Counted from the stretch's first letter, positions 6,974 to 14,750 are shown. The stretch: 29,947 nucleotides of DNA from Schleiferiaceae bacterium (GCA_022424815.1 JAKMGS010000005.1:1-29947), one strand, 5' to 3'. Made by a program: numbers and translations. The notes: a model not told the origin generated them from the sequence alone.

Positions 6974-9130
6974 ATGTTAGCCCGACTTATGCAACGTAAA
7001 AACCTCAAGTATCTCATTCCTGTTCTCGTAGGAACCATAGTCGTATTAAGCTTTAAACTTCTTGGTCCGCAAGAAGAAAAAGAACAAGTGATTTTCTCTT
7101 TGATTCGTGATGCACTGACCAACGTTCACTTGCAACCTCGACCAGTAGACGATGAGCTAAGTATAGAGGTTTACGAGAACTACCTTGAGTCTATGGACTA
7201 CAACAAGTTGTTTTTGACTCAAGAGGACCTTGATACATTATATGCCTATCGCTTATTACTCGATGATGCATTGAATGAGAATAATACAGCGTTTTTCGAG
7301 CTCAGTTATACCCTTGTATCTAATGGAATCGAACGTTCGAAAAATATATATACCGAGCTATTAGAAGAGCCTTTTGATTATACCACCGTGGAATACACCT
7401 GGACTGATACTGAAAGCAAATCTTTCGCTAAGGACCAAAGCGCTTTGGTTAATGAATGGCGCAAGCATCTGAAATGGCGCATCATAAACCGTATTCACGA
7501 GAAGGAGCAGGCGCAGGAGGAAGATATCGAGAATGGTGAAAAAGATGATTTGAAAACATTCGAAGAGTTTGAGCGGGAGGCCAGAGAAAAGGAATTAGAA
7601 CTACAAAACGAATGGTATTCAGATCTAATGGACTTCACGCGTTTGGAATGGTTCGGCATGTATATGAATGCTTATTGCGAGGCTTTCGACCCTCATACCA
7701 GTTACCTCGCTCCTCAACAAAACGAAGATTTTGAACTTAGCATGACTGGACAGTTTGAGGGGATTGGAGCCCAGTTAAAAAAAGAAGGTGATTACATTAC
7801 CATTGAACGCATTATTGCAGGCTCCGCTTGTTGGCGTCAAGGAGACCTTGAAGCTGGTGATAAAATAATAGCAGTAGCACAAGGTGAAGAAGAACCTGTC
7901 GATGTAGTGGGTTACAAAATCAGTGAAGGCATCAAGCTTATTCGAGGTAAAAAAGGCACCGAAGTGCGTCTTACCGTGAAGAAAAAGGACGGCTCACGTA
8001 TGGTTATTCCTATCATTCGCGATGTGGTTGAGCTTGAAAGTACTTTCGCCCGCAGCGTCGTATTGGATGGAGGCATATACGATCGTAAAAGCGCTGAAAA
8101 TAAGGGTCGTATAGGTATTAAAACAGGCTATATCCGCTTGCCAAAATTCTATGTTGACTTTTATAAAAGCACGAACAGAAATGCCGCTGACGATATAAAA
8201 GCTGAAATAGAAAAGCTGAAAGCAGAGGGCGTAGAGGGCATCGTGTTTGATTTACGTAGCAACGGTGGAGGCTCCTTACAAGCTGCCATCGAAATCGCCG
8301 GTTTATTCACCGAAAAAGGACCGATGGTTCAAGTAAAAAACTTTCAAAACGGGACTCGACAGAAGAGCAATCGCGGAAATAAAATTTACTGGGATGGACC
8401 GTTGGTTATTCTTGTAAATGAATACAGTGCTTCGGCATCAGAGATTGTAAGTGCGGCACTTCAAGACAGGGGGCGTGCCCTCATTGTAGGCCCTTCGAAA
8501 TCTACCTTCGGAAAAGGTACGGTGCAGAATATGTTCGATTTCGATCGCGCGGTTGGGGGCAACCTCAACAGCTTAAAACCACTGGGCGCCATTAAAATAA
8601 CCACGGAGAAATTCTACCGAATCAATGGTGGTACTACTCAGCTTCAAGGTGTAATCCCGGATATTATTCTTCCGGGAGCATATGATGAAATAGCTGTGGG
8701 AGAAAAAGAATACGACAACGCGCTGGCAGTAGATCAGGTAGGTCGAGCATCATATACCTTTGATAACAGCTGGAGCGTTCCATTTAGCAGAGCGAAAGAA
8801 AGATCTGCCGAACGATTGGCTAACGAGGGTACATACAATGTCTTCAAAGAGTATGCCCAATGGATAGCAAAAGGCAAAGACAATAAACGGATCCCATTAA
8901 ACTACACAGACTACGTTGCCTTCCAAGATTCCATCTCGGCGCAAAGTGATTTGTTTAAGAACATCAACAAGACACCTGATAGCCTCGGTGTAGTAGCCCT
9001 CCCCGACCACCTCACCATGTTTGAAACAGATTCTGCACAAGCGGATATTTACCAGAAATGGTACAAGAATTTATCGCGTGACCTCGTGCTGCGCGAAGGG
9101 GTAAAAGTGGTCAATGATTTGGTCAAGTAA
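6974..9130 (+). CDS. prc: Tail-specific (C-terminal processing) protease Prc/Tsp
   Basis: A 718-residue S41 serine protease from the ATG at 6974, with an N-terminal signal anchor (YLIPVLVGTIVVLSF) placing it in the periplasm. A helical N-terminal domain leads to DPHTSYLAP, then a PDZ domain (about 255-345, starting near GQFEGIGAQL). The peptidase core has the VFDLRSNGGGSLQAA motif. The catalytic Ser487 is in YSASASEI, Asp498 in LQDRGRAL and Lys514 in FGKGTVQ, spaced as in E. coli Prc apart from a two-residue insertion. Such enzymes trim or degrade envelope proteins from their C-termini. The ATG at 6989 (MQRKNLKY) is an equally good start; an upstream ATG at 6854 is unlikely. It is clearly richer in A+T than the permease gene it overlaps. 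Confidence 0.95.
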   Translation: MLARLMQRKNLKYLIPVLVGTIVVLSFKLLGPQEEKEQVIFSLIRDALTNVHLQPRPVDDELSIEVYENYLESMDYNKLFLTQEDLDTLYAYRLLLDDALNENNTAFFELSYTLVSNGIERSKNIYTELLEEPFDYTTVEYTWTDTESKSFAKDQSALVNEWRKHLKWRIINRIHEKEQAQEEDIENGEKDDLKTFEEFEREAREKELELQNEWYSDLMDFTRLEWFGMYMNAYCEAFDPHTSYLAPQQNEDFELSMTGQFEGIGAQLKKEGDYITIERIIAGSACWRQGDLEAGDKIIAVAQGEEEPVDVVGYKISEGIKLIRGKKGTEVRLTVKKKDGSRMVIPIIRDVVELESTFARSVVLDGGIYDRKSAENKGRIGIKTGYIRLPKFYVDFYKSTNRNAADDIKAEIEKLKAEGVEGIVFDLRSNGGGSLQAAIEIAGLFTEKGPMVQVKNFQNGTRQKSNRGNKIYWDGPLVILVNEYSASASEIVSAALQDRGRALIVGPSKSTFGKGTVQNMFDFDRAVGGNLNSLKPLGAIKITTEKFYRINGGTTQLQGVIPDIILPGAYDEIAVGEKEYDNALAVDQVGRASYTFDNSWSVPFSRAKERSAERLANEGTYNVFKEYAQWIAKGKDNKRIPLNYTDYVAFQDSISAQSDLFKNINKTPDSLGVVALPDHLTMFETDSAQADIYQKWYKNLSRDLVLREGVKVVNDLVK

Positions 9131-9947
9131 CATACAAACCTTCACCCGCCATCCTGGCGCCTGGTTCGTCCTAGGCATTATCCTTTGTGCCATTTTCGCG
9201 CCACTGCTGGTGTTGGACAGCAGCGATATGGCCAACGATATGGACCTCCGTAGGGCGATGCTCGCTCCAGGCTCGTCCAGCGAAATGGGAACGCACTGGT
9301 TCGGAACCGACAAGTTTGGTCGCGATCATTTTTCCAGGATCATTCTAGGCAGCCGCATTTCCCTCACCGTGGGATTGATTGCCGTGAGCATCAGCTTGGT
9401 TATCGGTATTCCCGTCGGAGCAGCAGCCGGTTATTTTGGCGGCCGCGTGGACCAATTCTTGTCTTGGCTCATGTCCGTGCTTTGGTCCATTCCCACCCTA
9501 TTACTGGTCATCGCCCTCACCTTCGTCTTAGGCAAGGGCCTCACGCAGGTATTCATCGCGGTGGGACTGACCATGTGGGTCGAAGTGGCCCGTGTAGTTC
9601 GGGGCCAATTCTTAGCTGAAAAACAAAAAGAATATGTAGAGGCGGCCAATGTCCTGGGCTTTGGAACCGCCCACATCATGTTCAAGGAAATTCTACCCAA
9701 TACATGGGGACCGCTTTTGGTAATCTGCACGACCAATTTTGCCAGCGCCCTCCTCATCGAAAGCGGCCTCAGCTTTCTCGGTATCGGTGCCCAACCGCCT
9801 ATGCCCTCGTGGGGCAGTATGATTCGCGATTATTACCCCTACTTGATGACAGGTAAGGCCTACCTGAGCCTCATCCCAGGTGCGTTGATTGCCGCAAGTG
9901 TATTGAGTTTAAATAGCCTCAGCGCCGCTTTGAGTACGGATCAATAG
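9114..9947 (+). CDS. Peptide/nickel-type ABC transporter permease (DppC/OppC family)
   Basis: A 277-residue inner-membrane permease of the binding-protein-dependent type. An N-terminal TM helix (about 15-33) precedes the family motif GTDKFGRDHFSRII. The BPD-transport domain has about five more TM helices. The EAA loop reads EYVEAANVLGFGTAHIMFKE followed by ILPNTWGP, and SGLSFLGIGAQPPMPSWG is a strong DppC/OppC signature. Family members import di- or oligopeptides or nickel. The start codon overlaps the end of prc by 17 bp, implying coupled translation. No partner permease, ATPase or binding protein is in the window, so its partners must be encoded elsewhere. Confidence 0.9.
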   Translation: MIWSSNIQTFTRHPGAWFVLGIILCAIFAPLLVLDSSDMANDMDLRRAMLAPGSSSEMGTHWFGTDKFGRDHFSRIILGSRISLTVGLIAVSISLVIGIPVGAAAGYFGGRVDQFLSWLMSVLWSIPTLLLVIALTFVLGKGLTQVFIAVGLTMWVEVARVVRGQFLAEKQKEYVEAANVLGFGTAHIMFKEILPNTWGPLLVICTTNFASALLIESGLSFLGIGAQPPMPSWGSMIRDYYPYLMTGKAYLSLIPGALIAASVLSLNSLSAALSTDQ

Positions 9948-10666
9948 CGCAGGGCAAAAGAGTGTGCTTCAGGCACCACCACATTGGCCGCACCCGCAGG
10001 CGCATGAACGTCCATGTAATCCAGATAATCTTGTCGATCCCAATTCTCCGCACCCAAACTATCTAGGTGCGCCGTAGGTAATTGGTTATCCACCAACCCC
10101 ACACCCACGCTGGCCAAATATTGACACATGCCGATATAAGCGTATTTCGAAGCATTCTTCACGCTGTGGAACATGCTCTCGCCCACAAACACATTCCCCG
10201 TCATCACCCCAAAGGTTCCGCCGATCAATTCCTCTCCGTCCCAAACCTCAAAGCTGTGGGCACGCCCCTGCTGGTGCATCGCCGCGAAATTCTCCAAGAA
10301 CATCTCTGAAATCCAGGTACCGGCCTGTCCGGGACGCGGCATCATGCCGCACCCCTCGAGCACCTTATCAAAGGCTGTATTGACCGAGAAGCGCCAAGCG
10401 CCTTTATTAATGTGGGGACGCATGCTCTTGGCCACTACCACCGCATTGGTAGGAGTCACGCTGCGCACCGGTGGTGAAAACCAAAAGACCACCCCATCCT
10501 GATCGAACCAAGGAAAAATCCCTGTCGGATAGAGACGCTCGTACATTTCCGGGTATAGCTCCCAAGACAGCGCTATCAGCCCTTCGTCATTGGCCGCATC
10601 ATTGGGGTTTGGAACTTCCCAATCCTCTTGACCGATAAAATATAACGGGCTGTTGATGCTGTTCAT
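9941..10666 (-). CDS. aat: Leucyl/phenylalanyl-tRNA-protein transferase
   Basis: A 241-residue enzyme that adds Leu or Phe from aminoacyl-tRNA to N-terminal Arg or Lys, creating N-degrons read by ClpS-ClpAP. Recognisable blocks in order are TGIFPWF, FWFSPPVRSV, GTWISEMF, GRAHSFEVWDGEELIGGTFG, FVGESMFHSVKNASK and HLDSLGAENW. These cover the GNAT-like core. It is the third gene of a minus-strand operon, starting 11 bp after the DUF3127 gene. Its end overlaps the convergent permease gene by 7 bp. No clpS lies next to it, although clpP and clpX are about 4.5 kb away. Confidence 0.93.
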   Translation of the reverse strand: MNSINSPLYFIGQEDWEVPNPNDAANDEGLIALSWELYPEMYERLYPTGIFPWFDQDGVVFWFSPPVRSVTPTNAVVVAKSMRPHINKGAWRFSVNTAFDKVLEGCGMMPRPGQAGTWISEMFLENFAAMHQQGRAHSFEVWDGEELIGGTFGVMTGNVFVGESMFHSVKNASKYAYIGMCQYLASVGVGLVDNQLPTAHLDSLGAENWDRQDYLDYMDVHAPAGAANVVVPEAHSFALRY

Positions 10667-10677
10667 TTAAAGCTTAT

Positions 10678-11052
10678 TTAGAACGGTAGATCGTCGTCTA
10701 GCACATCAGAACCTCCTGATGGTGCTTCAAACGGCTGGCCTTGTGGCGGCAAATCAGATGGACCAGGACCGGCCCCTTGCACCGCATTCATACGCCAAGC
10801 CTGCAAGGTGGTGTAGTAGCGGGTAGCACCTCCTTGTGGCGGAGTCCACTCGCGACCGCGAATGTTGAATTCCACATTCACTTCTTGACCTACTTGGAAG
10901 TTGTTCAATACCGAAGTTTTGTCCTGCGTAAATTCAAAACATAAGGTTTGTGGATATTGCTCTTTGGTTTGGACTACGAATTCGCGTTTTCTGAAACGAT
11001 CAGAAACCACTTGCTCGTCCATAATCTTTTGGATTCTGGCTTCTATTTGCAT
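10678..11052 (-). CDS. DUF3127 family protein with SSB-like acidic tail
   Basis: A 124-residue DUF3127 protein, a small family common in Bacteroidota. The N-terminal 90 residues form a beta-rich domain (REFVVQTKEQYPQTLCFEFT, then VNVEFNIRGREW) consistent with an OB fold, and end in YYTTLQAWRM. A Gly/Pro/Gln-rich linker (about 92-115) leads to the C-terminus DVLDDDLPF. This layout of OB-like domain, flexible linker and acidic DDDLPF tip is the architecture of single-stranded DNA-binding proteins (SSB tail DDDIPF in E. coli). The function is unproven; ssDNA binding is my inference. It lies between the flavin reductase gene and aat with spacers of 11-12 bp. Confidence 0.85.
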   Translation of the reverse strand: MQIEARIQKIMDEQVVSDRFRKREFVVQTKEQYPQTLCFEFTQDKTSVLNNFQVGQEVNVEFNIRGREWTPPQGGATRYYTTLQAWRMNAVQGAGPGPSDLPPQGQPFEAPSGGSDVLDDDLPF

Positions 11053-11064
11053 GCATTTACCCTC

Positions 11065-11958
11065 TTAACGGGCCGATTTATCTATTAATAATACTTTCCA
11101 AGCTTCGTGCACTTGGTCGTTGTCTAACAATTCTTTTGCCATCTCGTGCAACTGCTCGCGCAACTCAATGCCGTCGGCAAAGTTTTGCAATATACGTCGC
11201 ACATCAAAGTCATTTTTCTTGGCTTCTATTTCGGCATCTGTGGGAAGGTCGGTCACCGAACCTAATTGGCCCAAATTATTCCCCGTTAAAATCGTCGAAC
11301 GACGAATAGCCTCCGGAATCTGATCCACGCCAATACCCACTGGCGGCGGGCTCAGCTTAAACAGTGCATCCCCTGAGGCACGCACCCACCAATGACGGCC
11401 CATACGGCCCACCAAATCTATTTCTTCCTGGTCTATGCCGCCGTCTTCCGCCAATACTCGGTCCGCAATGTGAATGCGCTTGATCAAACACATGACCAAA
11501 TTCCCGGCACCGCCTTCCTCTCCCAAATGGAAGATGTCGCGAACCTCACATTCCAAGCTCACAGGGCTTTCCTTCACGCGCTTCGCCTGCACCACTTCGG
11601 AATCCACCGGCGTCAAACCACTCTTGATAAACTCATCCACCGAGGAATCGTATTCTGCCGAGCTCAAGTTTACCTGCTGCGCCACATCATAGCTCACCAC
11701 ATTCACCACACACTCCTTTTGCACCATACAATTGTGCAGCGTGTCCTTCGTCGTATTGTCTCTCACGCGTCTCGCCGGCGAAAAAATCACCACCGGTGGG
11801 TTCGAAGAGAAAATATTGAAGAAGCTATACGGACTCAAATTGTTGTTTCCATACTCGTCCACCGTACTCACCAGCGCAATAGGTCTAGGGCCTATGGCGC
11901 CTAGCAATTTCATGTGGCGTTCTTTGGTAGTGATGTCGTCTGGATTAAATGTCGCCAT
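11065..11958 (-). CDS. Flavin reductase-like, FMN-binding split-barrel protein
   Basis: A 297-residue protein whose first roughly 200 residues match the flavin reductase/flavoredoxin split barrel: GAIGPRPIALVSTVDEYGN, NLSPYSFFNIFSSNPPVV, then DTLHNCMVQKECVVNVV. These are the usual FMN-contact regions. The last roughly 90 residues (after RMGRHWWVRASGDALFKL) are charged and helical and outside the core fold. It probably reduces or carries FMN in the cytoplasm; the substrate and partner are not evident. It is the first gene of an operon with the DUF3127 gene and aat. A TAACTTTG element at 11977-11984 lies 18 bp before the start. Confidence 0.88.
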   Translation of the reverse strand: MATFNPDDITTKERHMKLLGAIGPRPIALVSTVDEYGNNNLSPYSFFNIFSSNPPVVIFSPARRVRDNTTKDTLHNCMVQKECVVNVVSYDVAQQVNLSSAEYDSSVDEFIKSGLTPVDSEVVQAKRVKESPVSLECEVRDIFHLGEEGGAGNLVMCLIKRIHIADRVLAEDGGIDQEEIDLVGRMGRHWWVRASGDALFKLSPPPVGIGVDQIPEAIRRSTILTGNNLGQLGSVTDLPTDAEIEAKKNDFDVRRILQNFADGIELREQLHEMAKELLDNDQVHEAWKVLLIDKSAR

Positions 11959-11976
11959 GGGACCAATGATTTGTCA

Positions 11977-11984
11977 CAAAGTTA
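11977..11984 (-). promoter_or_regulatory. Candidate -7 element of the flavin reductase operon
   Basis: The minus strand reads TAACTTTG, an exact TAnnTTTG match. The nearest upstream TTG (12001-11999) is only 14 bp away, shorter than the usual 17-23, so the promoter is less certain than that of recA. Confidence 0.45.
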
Positions 11985-12011
11985 ATTTTTACTGGGGCCA
12001 ATTCTTTTTTC

Positions 12012-12040
12012 TTGTCAAACTAATTTTCTCTATATATTTG
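12012..12040 (+). promoter_or_regulatory. tRNA-Leu promoter
   Basis: TTG (12012-12014), 18 bp, then TATATTTG (12033-12040). This is an exact Bacteroidota consensus promoter placed 14 bp before the first base of the tRNA. Confidence 0.8.
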
Positions 12041-12054
12041 CCCTCCCAATTGCT

Positions 12055-12134
12055 GCGGATGTGGTGAAATTGGTAGACACGCTAGTTTTAGGCACTAGTG
12101 CTCCGGCGTGAAGGTTCGAGTCCTTTCATCCGCA
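12055..12134 (+). tRNA. tRNA-Leu (anticodon UAG)
   Basis: The acceptor stem GCGGATG (12055-12061) pairs perfectly with CATCCGC (12127-12133), and the discriminator is A at 12134. The D arm contains AATTGGTAGA. The anticodon stem CTAGT/ACTAG encloses the loop TTTAGGC, giving anticodon TAG (leucine CUA; also reads other CUN codons). The variable region TGCTCCGGCGTG is long, as in class II leucine tRNAs. The T arm is AAGG-TTCGAGT-CCTT. The 3' CCA is not encoded. Confidence 0.95.
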
Positions 12135-12255
12135 CAAGTAAATCCCGACCAGGAAACTGGTCGGGATTTTTTGTTTCCACACCGAACAAAGCTTGCTTTA
12201 GTGAGGGGTGGAAACAAAAAAGCCGAACCATGCGCAGCATGGAGGGATTTACTTG
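12135..12255. repeat. 121 bp inverted-repeat element abutting tRNA-Leu
   Basis: The element starts at the first base after the tRNA. It is bounded by perfect 12 bp inverted repeats, CAAGTAAATCCC (12135-12146) and GGGATTTACTTG (12244-12255). Inside are three further hairpins: 12147-12152/12157-12162, 12173-12180/12208-12215 and 12227-12232/12236-12241 (approximate for the last). The layout can fold as a four-stem, cloverleaf-like junction. Short frames across it and the tRNA look like non-coding artefacts. It may be a small mobile or dispersed repeat; copy number cannot be judged from this window. Confidence 0.6.
12140..12172 (+). terminator. Terminator of tRNA-Leu
   Basis: A perfect 13 bp stem (12140-12152 with 12157-12169) with a stable GAAA tetraloop, followed by a T run to 12172. 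It is 5 bp downstream of the tRNA 3' end. Part of its left arm (AAATCCC) can instead pair with the right end of the surrounding inverted-repeat element. Confidence 0.85.
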
Positions 12256-12276
12256 GATGCAACCCCACAGAGGTCC

Positions 12277-12305
12277 GCCAATCTTTTGCGTTAGCAAAAG
12301 TTGGC
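12277..12305. repeat. Isolated strong hairpin in gene-free region
   Basis: GCCAA-T-CTTTTGC (12277-12289) pairs with GCAAAAG-TTGGC (12294-12305) around a GTTA loop: a 12 bp stem with one bulged T. It is not followed by a T run on either strand, so it is not an ordinary terminator. The rest of 12306-12437 shows no gene, repeat or promoter that I can recognise. Confidence 0.55.
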
Positions 12306-12437
12306 AATCCTTTCTACCAGGGCTGAAAGTTGAAGTGAACTCAAAAAGAATTTCCTCGTGAAGCGAACGGCCTCATTTAGCAAGCTGAATCATGATGAGA
12401 CAAATTTTTTGCATTTGTCGAATCAGGACTTCACTCG

Positions 12438-13222
12438 CTAGTTATCGTAATCAAATTCCTCAACAACAGGATCGAGGCCTTCGGGCTTCTCACATAATTG
12501 GTCATACATCTCAAACTGCACAAGCATCATCCAAGGAATGAGCACCAAGAAGCCGAGAAATAGCGTTATGAATCCAAGAATCATTGCAATGATTGATGAT
12601 AAGAATATTACCACTGCAATACGCAGAAAGTTACTCCATGCGCGAGGAAAACTCCATTTCAATGACTCCATGATATCCGCGCCATCCAAAGAAGCTCGAT
12701 AGCTAGAAAACATGAATCCTATACTAAAGACGATTTGGACTAGGATGATGAAAATCAATATCCCCAAGCTTCCAGTAAAATCATTGATCAATGCAGCAGG
12801 GTCTATAGTATTTGGATCTATTTCCCTGCGTCCTAATGCCATGAATGAATCTGGCATGAAAAAAGATAAAAGCTGACTCAATAAAGTCGTAATTAAGACC
12901 ACTCCTAATAACTGCTTTTGATTGACGCTAAACGCTGAGAAAAAGTCGCCGAACTCTACGGCTGTTCCACGTTCATCTTCCCGCGCAAAATGAGCGATAC
13001 CTAGGGATAAAAAGACAATACCTGCCGTATAAAAAAAAATGTAATTAACCCAGATACACGCTCTCCAAACACTTCAAACAGCACACCCATTCCAGCAGCA
13101 ATAGAAACGAGGATGATCCAACCAATGAATAGTACTACGGTGAATGCCGTATACATTCCAGCGTTGTTTTTATATCGTACCCAACCGGCCTGGAGCGCAT
13201 ATATAGGATCGATTTTCTTCAT
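12438..13222 (-). pseudogene. Six-TM-type integral membrane protein, frameshifted at an A9 run
   Basis: The reading frame from ATG 13222 (MKKIDPIYALQAGW) stops after 73 codons at 13001. If one base is added at the A9 run (13031-13039; T9 on the coding strand), translation continues without stops to 12438, giving about 261 residues. The continuation (FFFYTAGIVFLSLGIAHF, then the MVLITTLL part) is hydrophobic and fits one protein. Hydrophobic segments lie near residues 24-46, 57-78, 105-125, 148-172 and 200-235, and the acidic C-terminus is EEFDYDN. The family is unclear: a DUF975-like or related uncharacterised membrane protein is possible. The break may be a real mutation, a slippage-controlled gene (T9 is slippery) or a sequencing error. 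Confidence 0.7.
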
Positions 13223-13269
13223 GAGAATGCGGTTTACAGTTCGTAATTTGCGGAAAATTACAACTCAAG

Positions 13270-14193
13270 TTGAAAGTATACCACTCCCTAGCAGATTTTA
13301 ATACACTAGACTGTGCCGTGGCCACCACGGGTACTTTTGACGGTGTTCATCTTGGGCACAAGAAGATTTTGGGCCAGTTAGTCCAAACCGCCTACAAGGT
13401 CGGTGGCGAGAGTGTGCTCCTGACCTTTTCCCCGCACCCACGCTTGGTACTGCAGCCAGATGTGGAGCTCAAACTATTGACGAGTTTGGAGGAAAAAATT
13501 GGGCTTCTAGAGCAAACCGGACTCGACCATTTGATCATTCATCCCTTTACCAAAGAATTCTCCCGCACGCCTTCCTTGGAGTTTGTTCGTGAGATTTTGG
13601 TGAACCAGATTGGCGTCAAACAATTGGTCATCGGATACGACCACCACTTCGGTCGAAATCGCGAAGGCAGCTTTGACCATTTGAAAGAATTTGGCCCTAT
13701 ATACGGCTTCGAAGTCGAGGAAATCCCAGCACTCGATATTGATGCGGTCAACATCAGCAGTACGAAAATCCGTACAGCATTGACCGAAGGAAATGTTGAA
13801 CTAGCCGCTACGTATTTAGGCCACCCCTATATCATCGGTGGAGAAGTCATCAAAGGCGACCAGATCGGCCGAACCATCGGCTTTCCTACCGCCAACCTCG
13901 ACATCAACTTCCAACACAAGCTCATTCCCGCCGACGGCGTATATGCAGGTTATGTCCGCTTGAACGGGGAGCACCACAAAGCCATGGCAAACATAGGACG
14001 ACGCCCAACCGTGGGGAGCACCAGACGTTCGGTGGAAATTCACCTGCTCGATTTTGACGGAGATCTCTACGGACAACACTTACATTTTGCCGTAGGCCAT
14101 CGCCTGAGAGAAGTGATGAACTTCAACGGCCTCGACGCTTTAAAAACGCAACTTGCTCTCGATAAAGAAGATGCTTTGTCGAAGCTGGCATAA
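13270..14193 (+). CDS. ribF: Bifunctional riboflavin kinase/FAD synthetase
   Basis: A 307-residue enzyme that phosphorylates riboflavin to FMN and adenylylates FMN to FAD in the cytoplasm. The N-terminal nucleotidyltransferase domain has GTFDGVHLGH (21-30, with the HxGH motif) and IGYDHHFGRNREGSF. The C-terminal flavokinase domain has GDQIGRTIGFPTANLDI, PADGVYAGYV and MANIGRRPTVG. The start is a TTG at 13270 (MKVYHSLADF), which aligns with the usual family N-terminus; no ATG fits. It is divergent from the membrane-protein gene, with 47 bp between starts. No FMN riboswitch is visible upstream; the gap is too short. Confidence 0.95.
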   Translation: MKVYHSLADFNTLDCAVATTGTFDGVHLGHKKILGQLVQTAYKVGGESVLLTFSPHPRLVLQPDVELKLLTSLEEKIGLLEQTGLDHLIIHPFTKEFSRTPSLEFVREILVNQIGVKQLVIGYDHHFGRNREGSFDHLKEFGPIYGFEVEEIPALDIDAVNISSTKIRTALTEGNVELAATYLGHPYIIGGEVIKGDQIGRTIGFPTANLDINFQHKLIPADGVYAGYVRLNGEHHKAMANIGRRPTVGSTRRSVEIHLLDFDGDLYGQHLHFAVGHRLREVMNFNGLDALKTQLALDKEDALSKLA

Positions 14194-14208
14194 ATATTGA
14201 CATCTTTG
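14175..14208 (+). promoter_or_regulatory. Candidate promoter of the small lipoprotein gene
   Basis: TTTG (14175-14178), 22 bp, then CATCTTTG (14201-14208), one mismatch from TAnnTTTG. It starts inside the ribF 3' end and lies 21 bp before the lipoprotein ATG, suggesting transcription separate from ribF. Confidence 0.4.
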
Positions 14209-14229
14209 TAAGACCTAATTGAAACAACA

Positions 14230-14703
14230 ATGAAAAAAATCGCATTCTTCGTCGCAGCAGCAGCTTTGCTTGCTTCCTGTACAAAATGGGAGAACAAAAG
14301 CACTGAGTTCAAGGTAACTGGTGTTTGGACCGGTATTAACCAACAGGTGAATATCCAGGCTCTTCCATTTCTTGATTCTACAAGCACTCAAAGCACAACT
14401 TTCATGGAAGCTAACTTTATGGATAATGGTGGTTTGACTATTGACTCTGCGGGTACGCGCATGGATTCACTAGGATGGGCCATTAAAAATGATACGATTC
14501 TCGTATTGAAAGGACTCGACCTTGGTATTGAAATCCCCGGGGGAACAGGCGGTGTTGGCTCTTCGGACGTGAACTTTATCATCAAGACTTTGGAGCAAGA
14601 TGCCTTCACTTTCAGAACGGATACAAATCTTACCGTCACCGTTCCTGGTGTACCTATTCCATTATCGATAGATATCGCACAAATCCAACGTTGGGGCAAA
14701 TAA
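14230..14703 (+). CDS. Small lipoprotein of unknown function
   Basis: A 157-residue predicted lipoprotein. The signal peptide MKKIAFFVAAAALLASC ends in a lipobox (LLAS-Cys17) followed by Thr-Lys, so the mature protein should be lipid-anchored at the cell envelope. The rest is rich in Thr, Ser and beta-strand-like segments (VTGVWTGINQQVNIQ, DVNFIIKTLEQDAFTFRTD), with a Gly-rich stretch GGTGGVGSSD near the middle. It could be a lipocalin-like or small beta-barrel fold, but I recognise no family. It follows ribF by 36 bp and ends at a strong terminator. Confidence 0.8.
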   Translation: MKKIAFFVAAAALLASCTKWENKSTEFKVTGVWTGINQQVNIQALPFLDSTSTQSTTFMEANFMDNGGLTIDSAGTRMDSLGWAIKNDTILVLKGLDLGIEIPGGTGGVGSSDVNFIIKTLEQDAFTFRTDTNLTVTVPGVPIPLSIDIAQIQRWGK

Positions 14704-14723
14704 CCCCGACGCAACAAATACTG

Positions 14724-14750
14724 AAAAGCCCGCTCAATGCGGGCTTTTTT
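14724..14750. terminator. Terminator shared by the lipoprotein gene and cutC
   Basis: A 10 bp stem (14724-14733 with 14739-14748) with a 5 nt loop, T-rich on the right and A-rich on the left. It ends the lipoprotein gene. The cutC stop codon (14751-14749) overlaps its T run, so the same hairpin can end the minus-strand operon. Confidence 0.85.

Noticed and set aside
10083..10093. TTATCCACC, a DnaA-box-like sequence
   Set aside because: One mismatch, inside the aat coding region and isolated.
12088..12361. Several short frames on both strands crossing the tRNA-Leu gene
   Set aside because: They cover the tRNA and its inverted repeats; their sequences look like translation of tRNA DNA, a well-known artefact.
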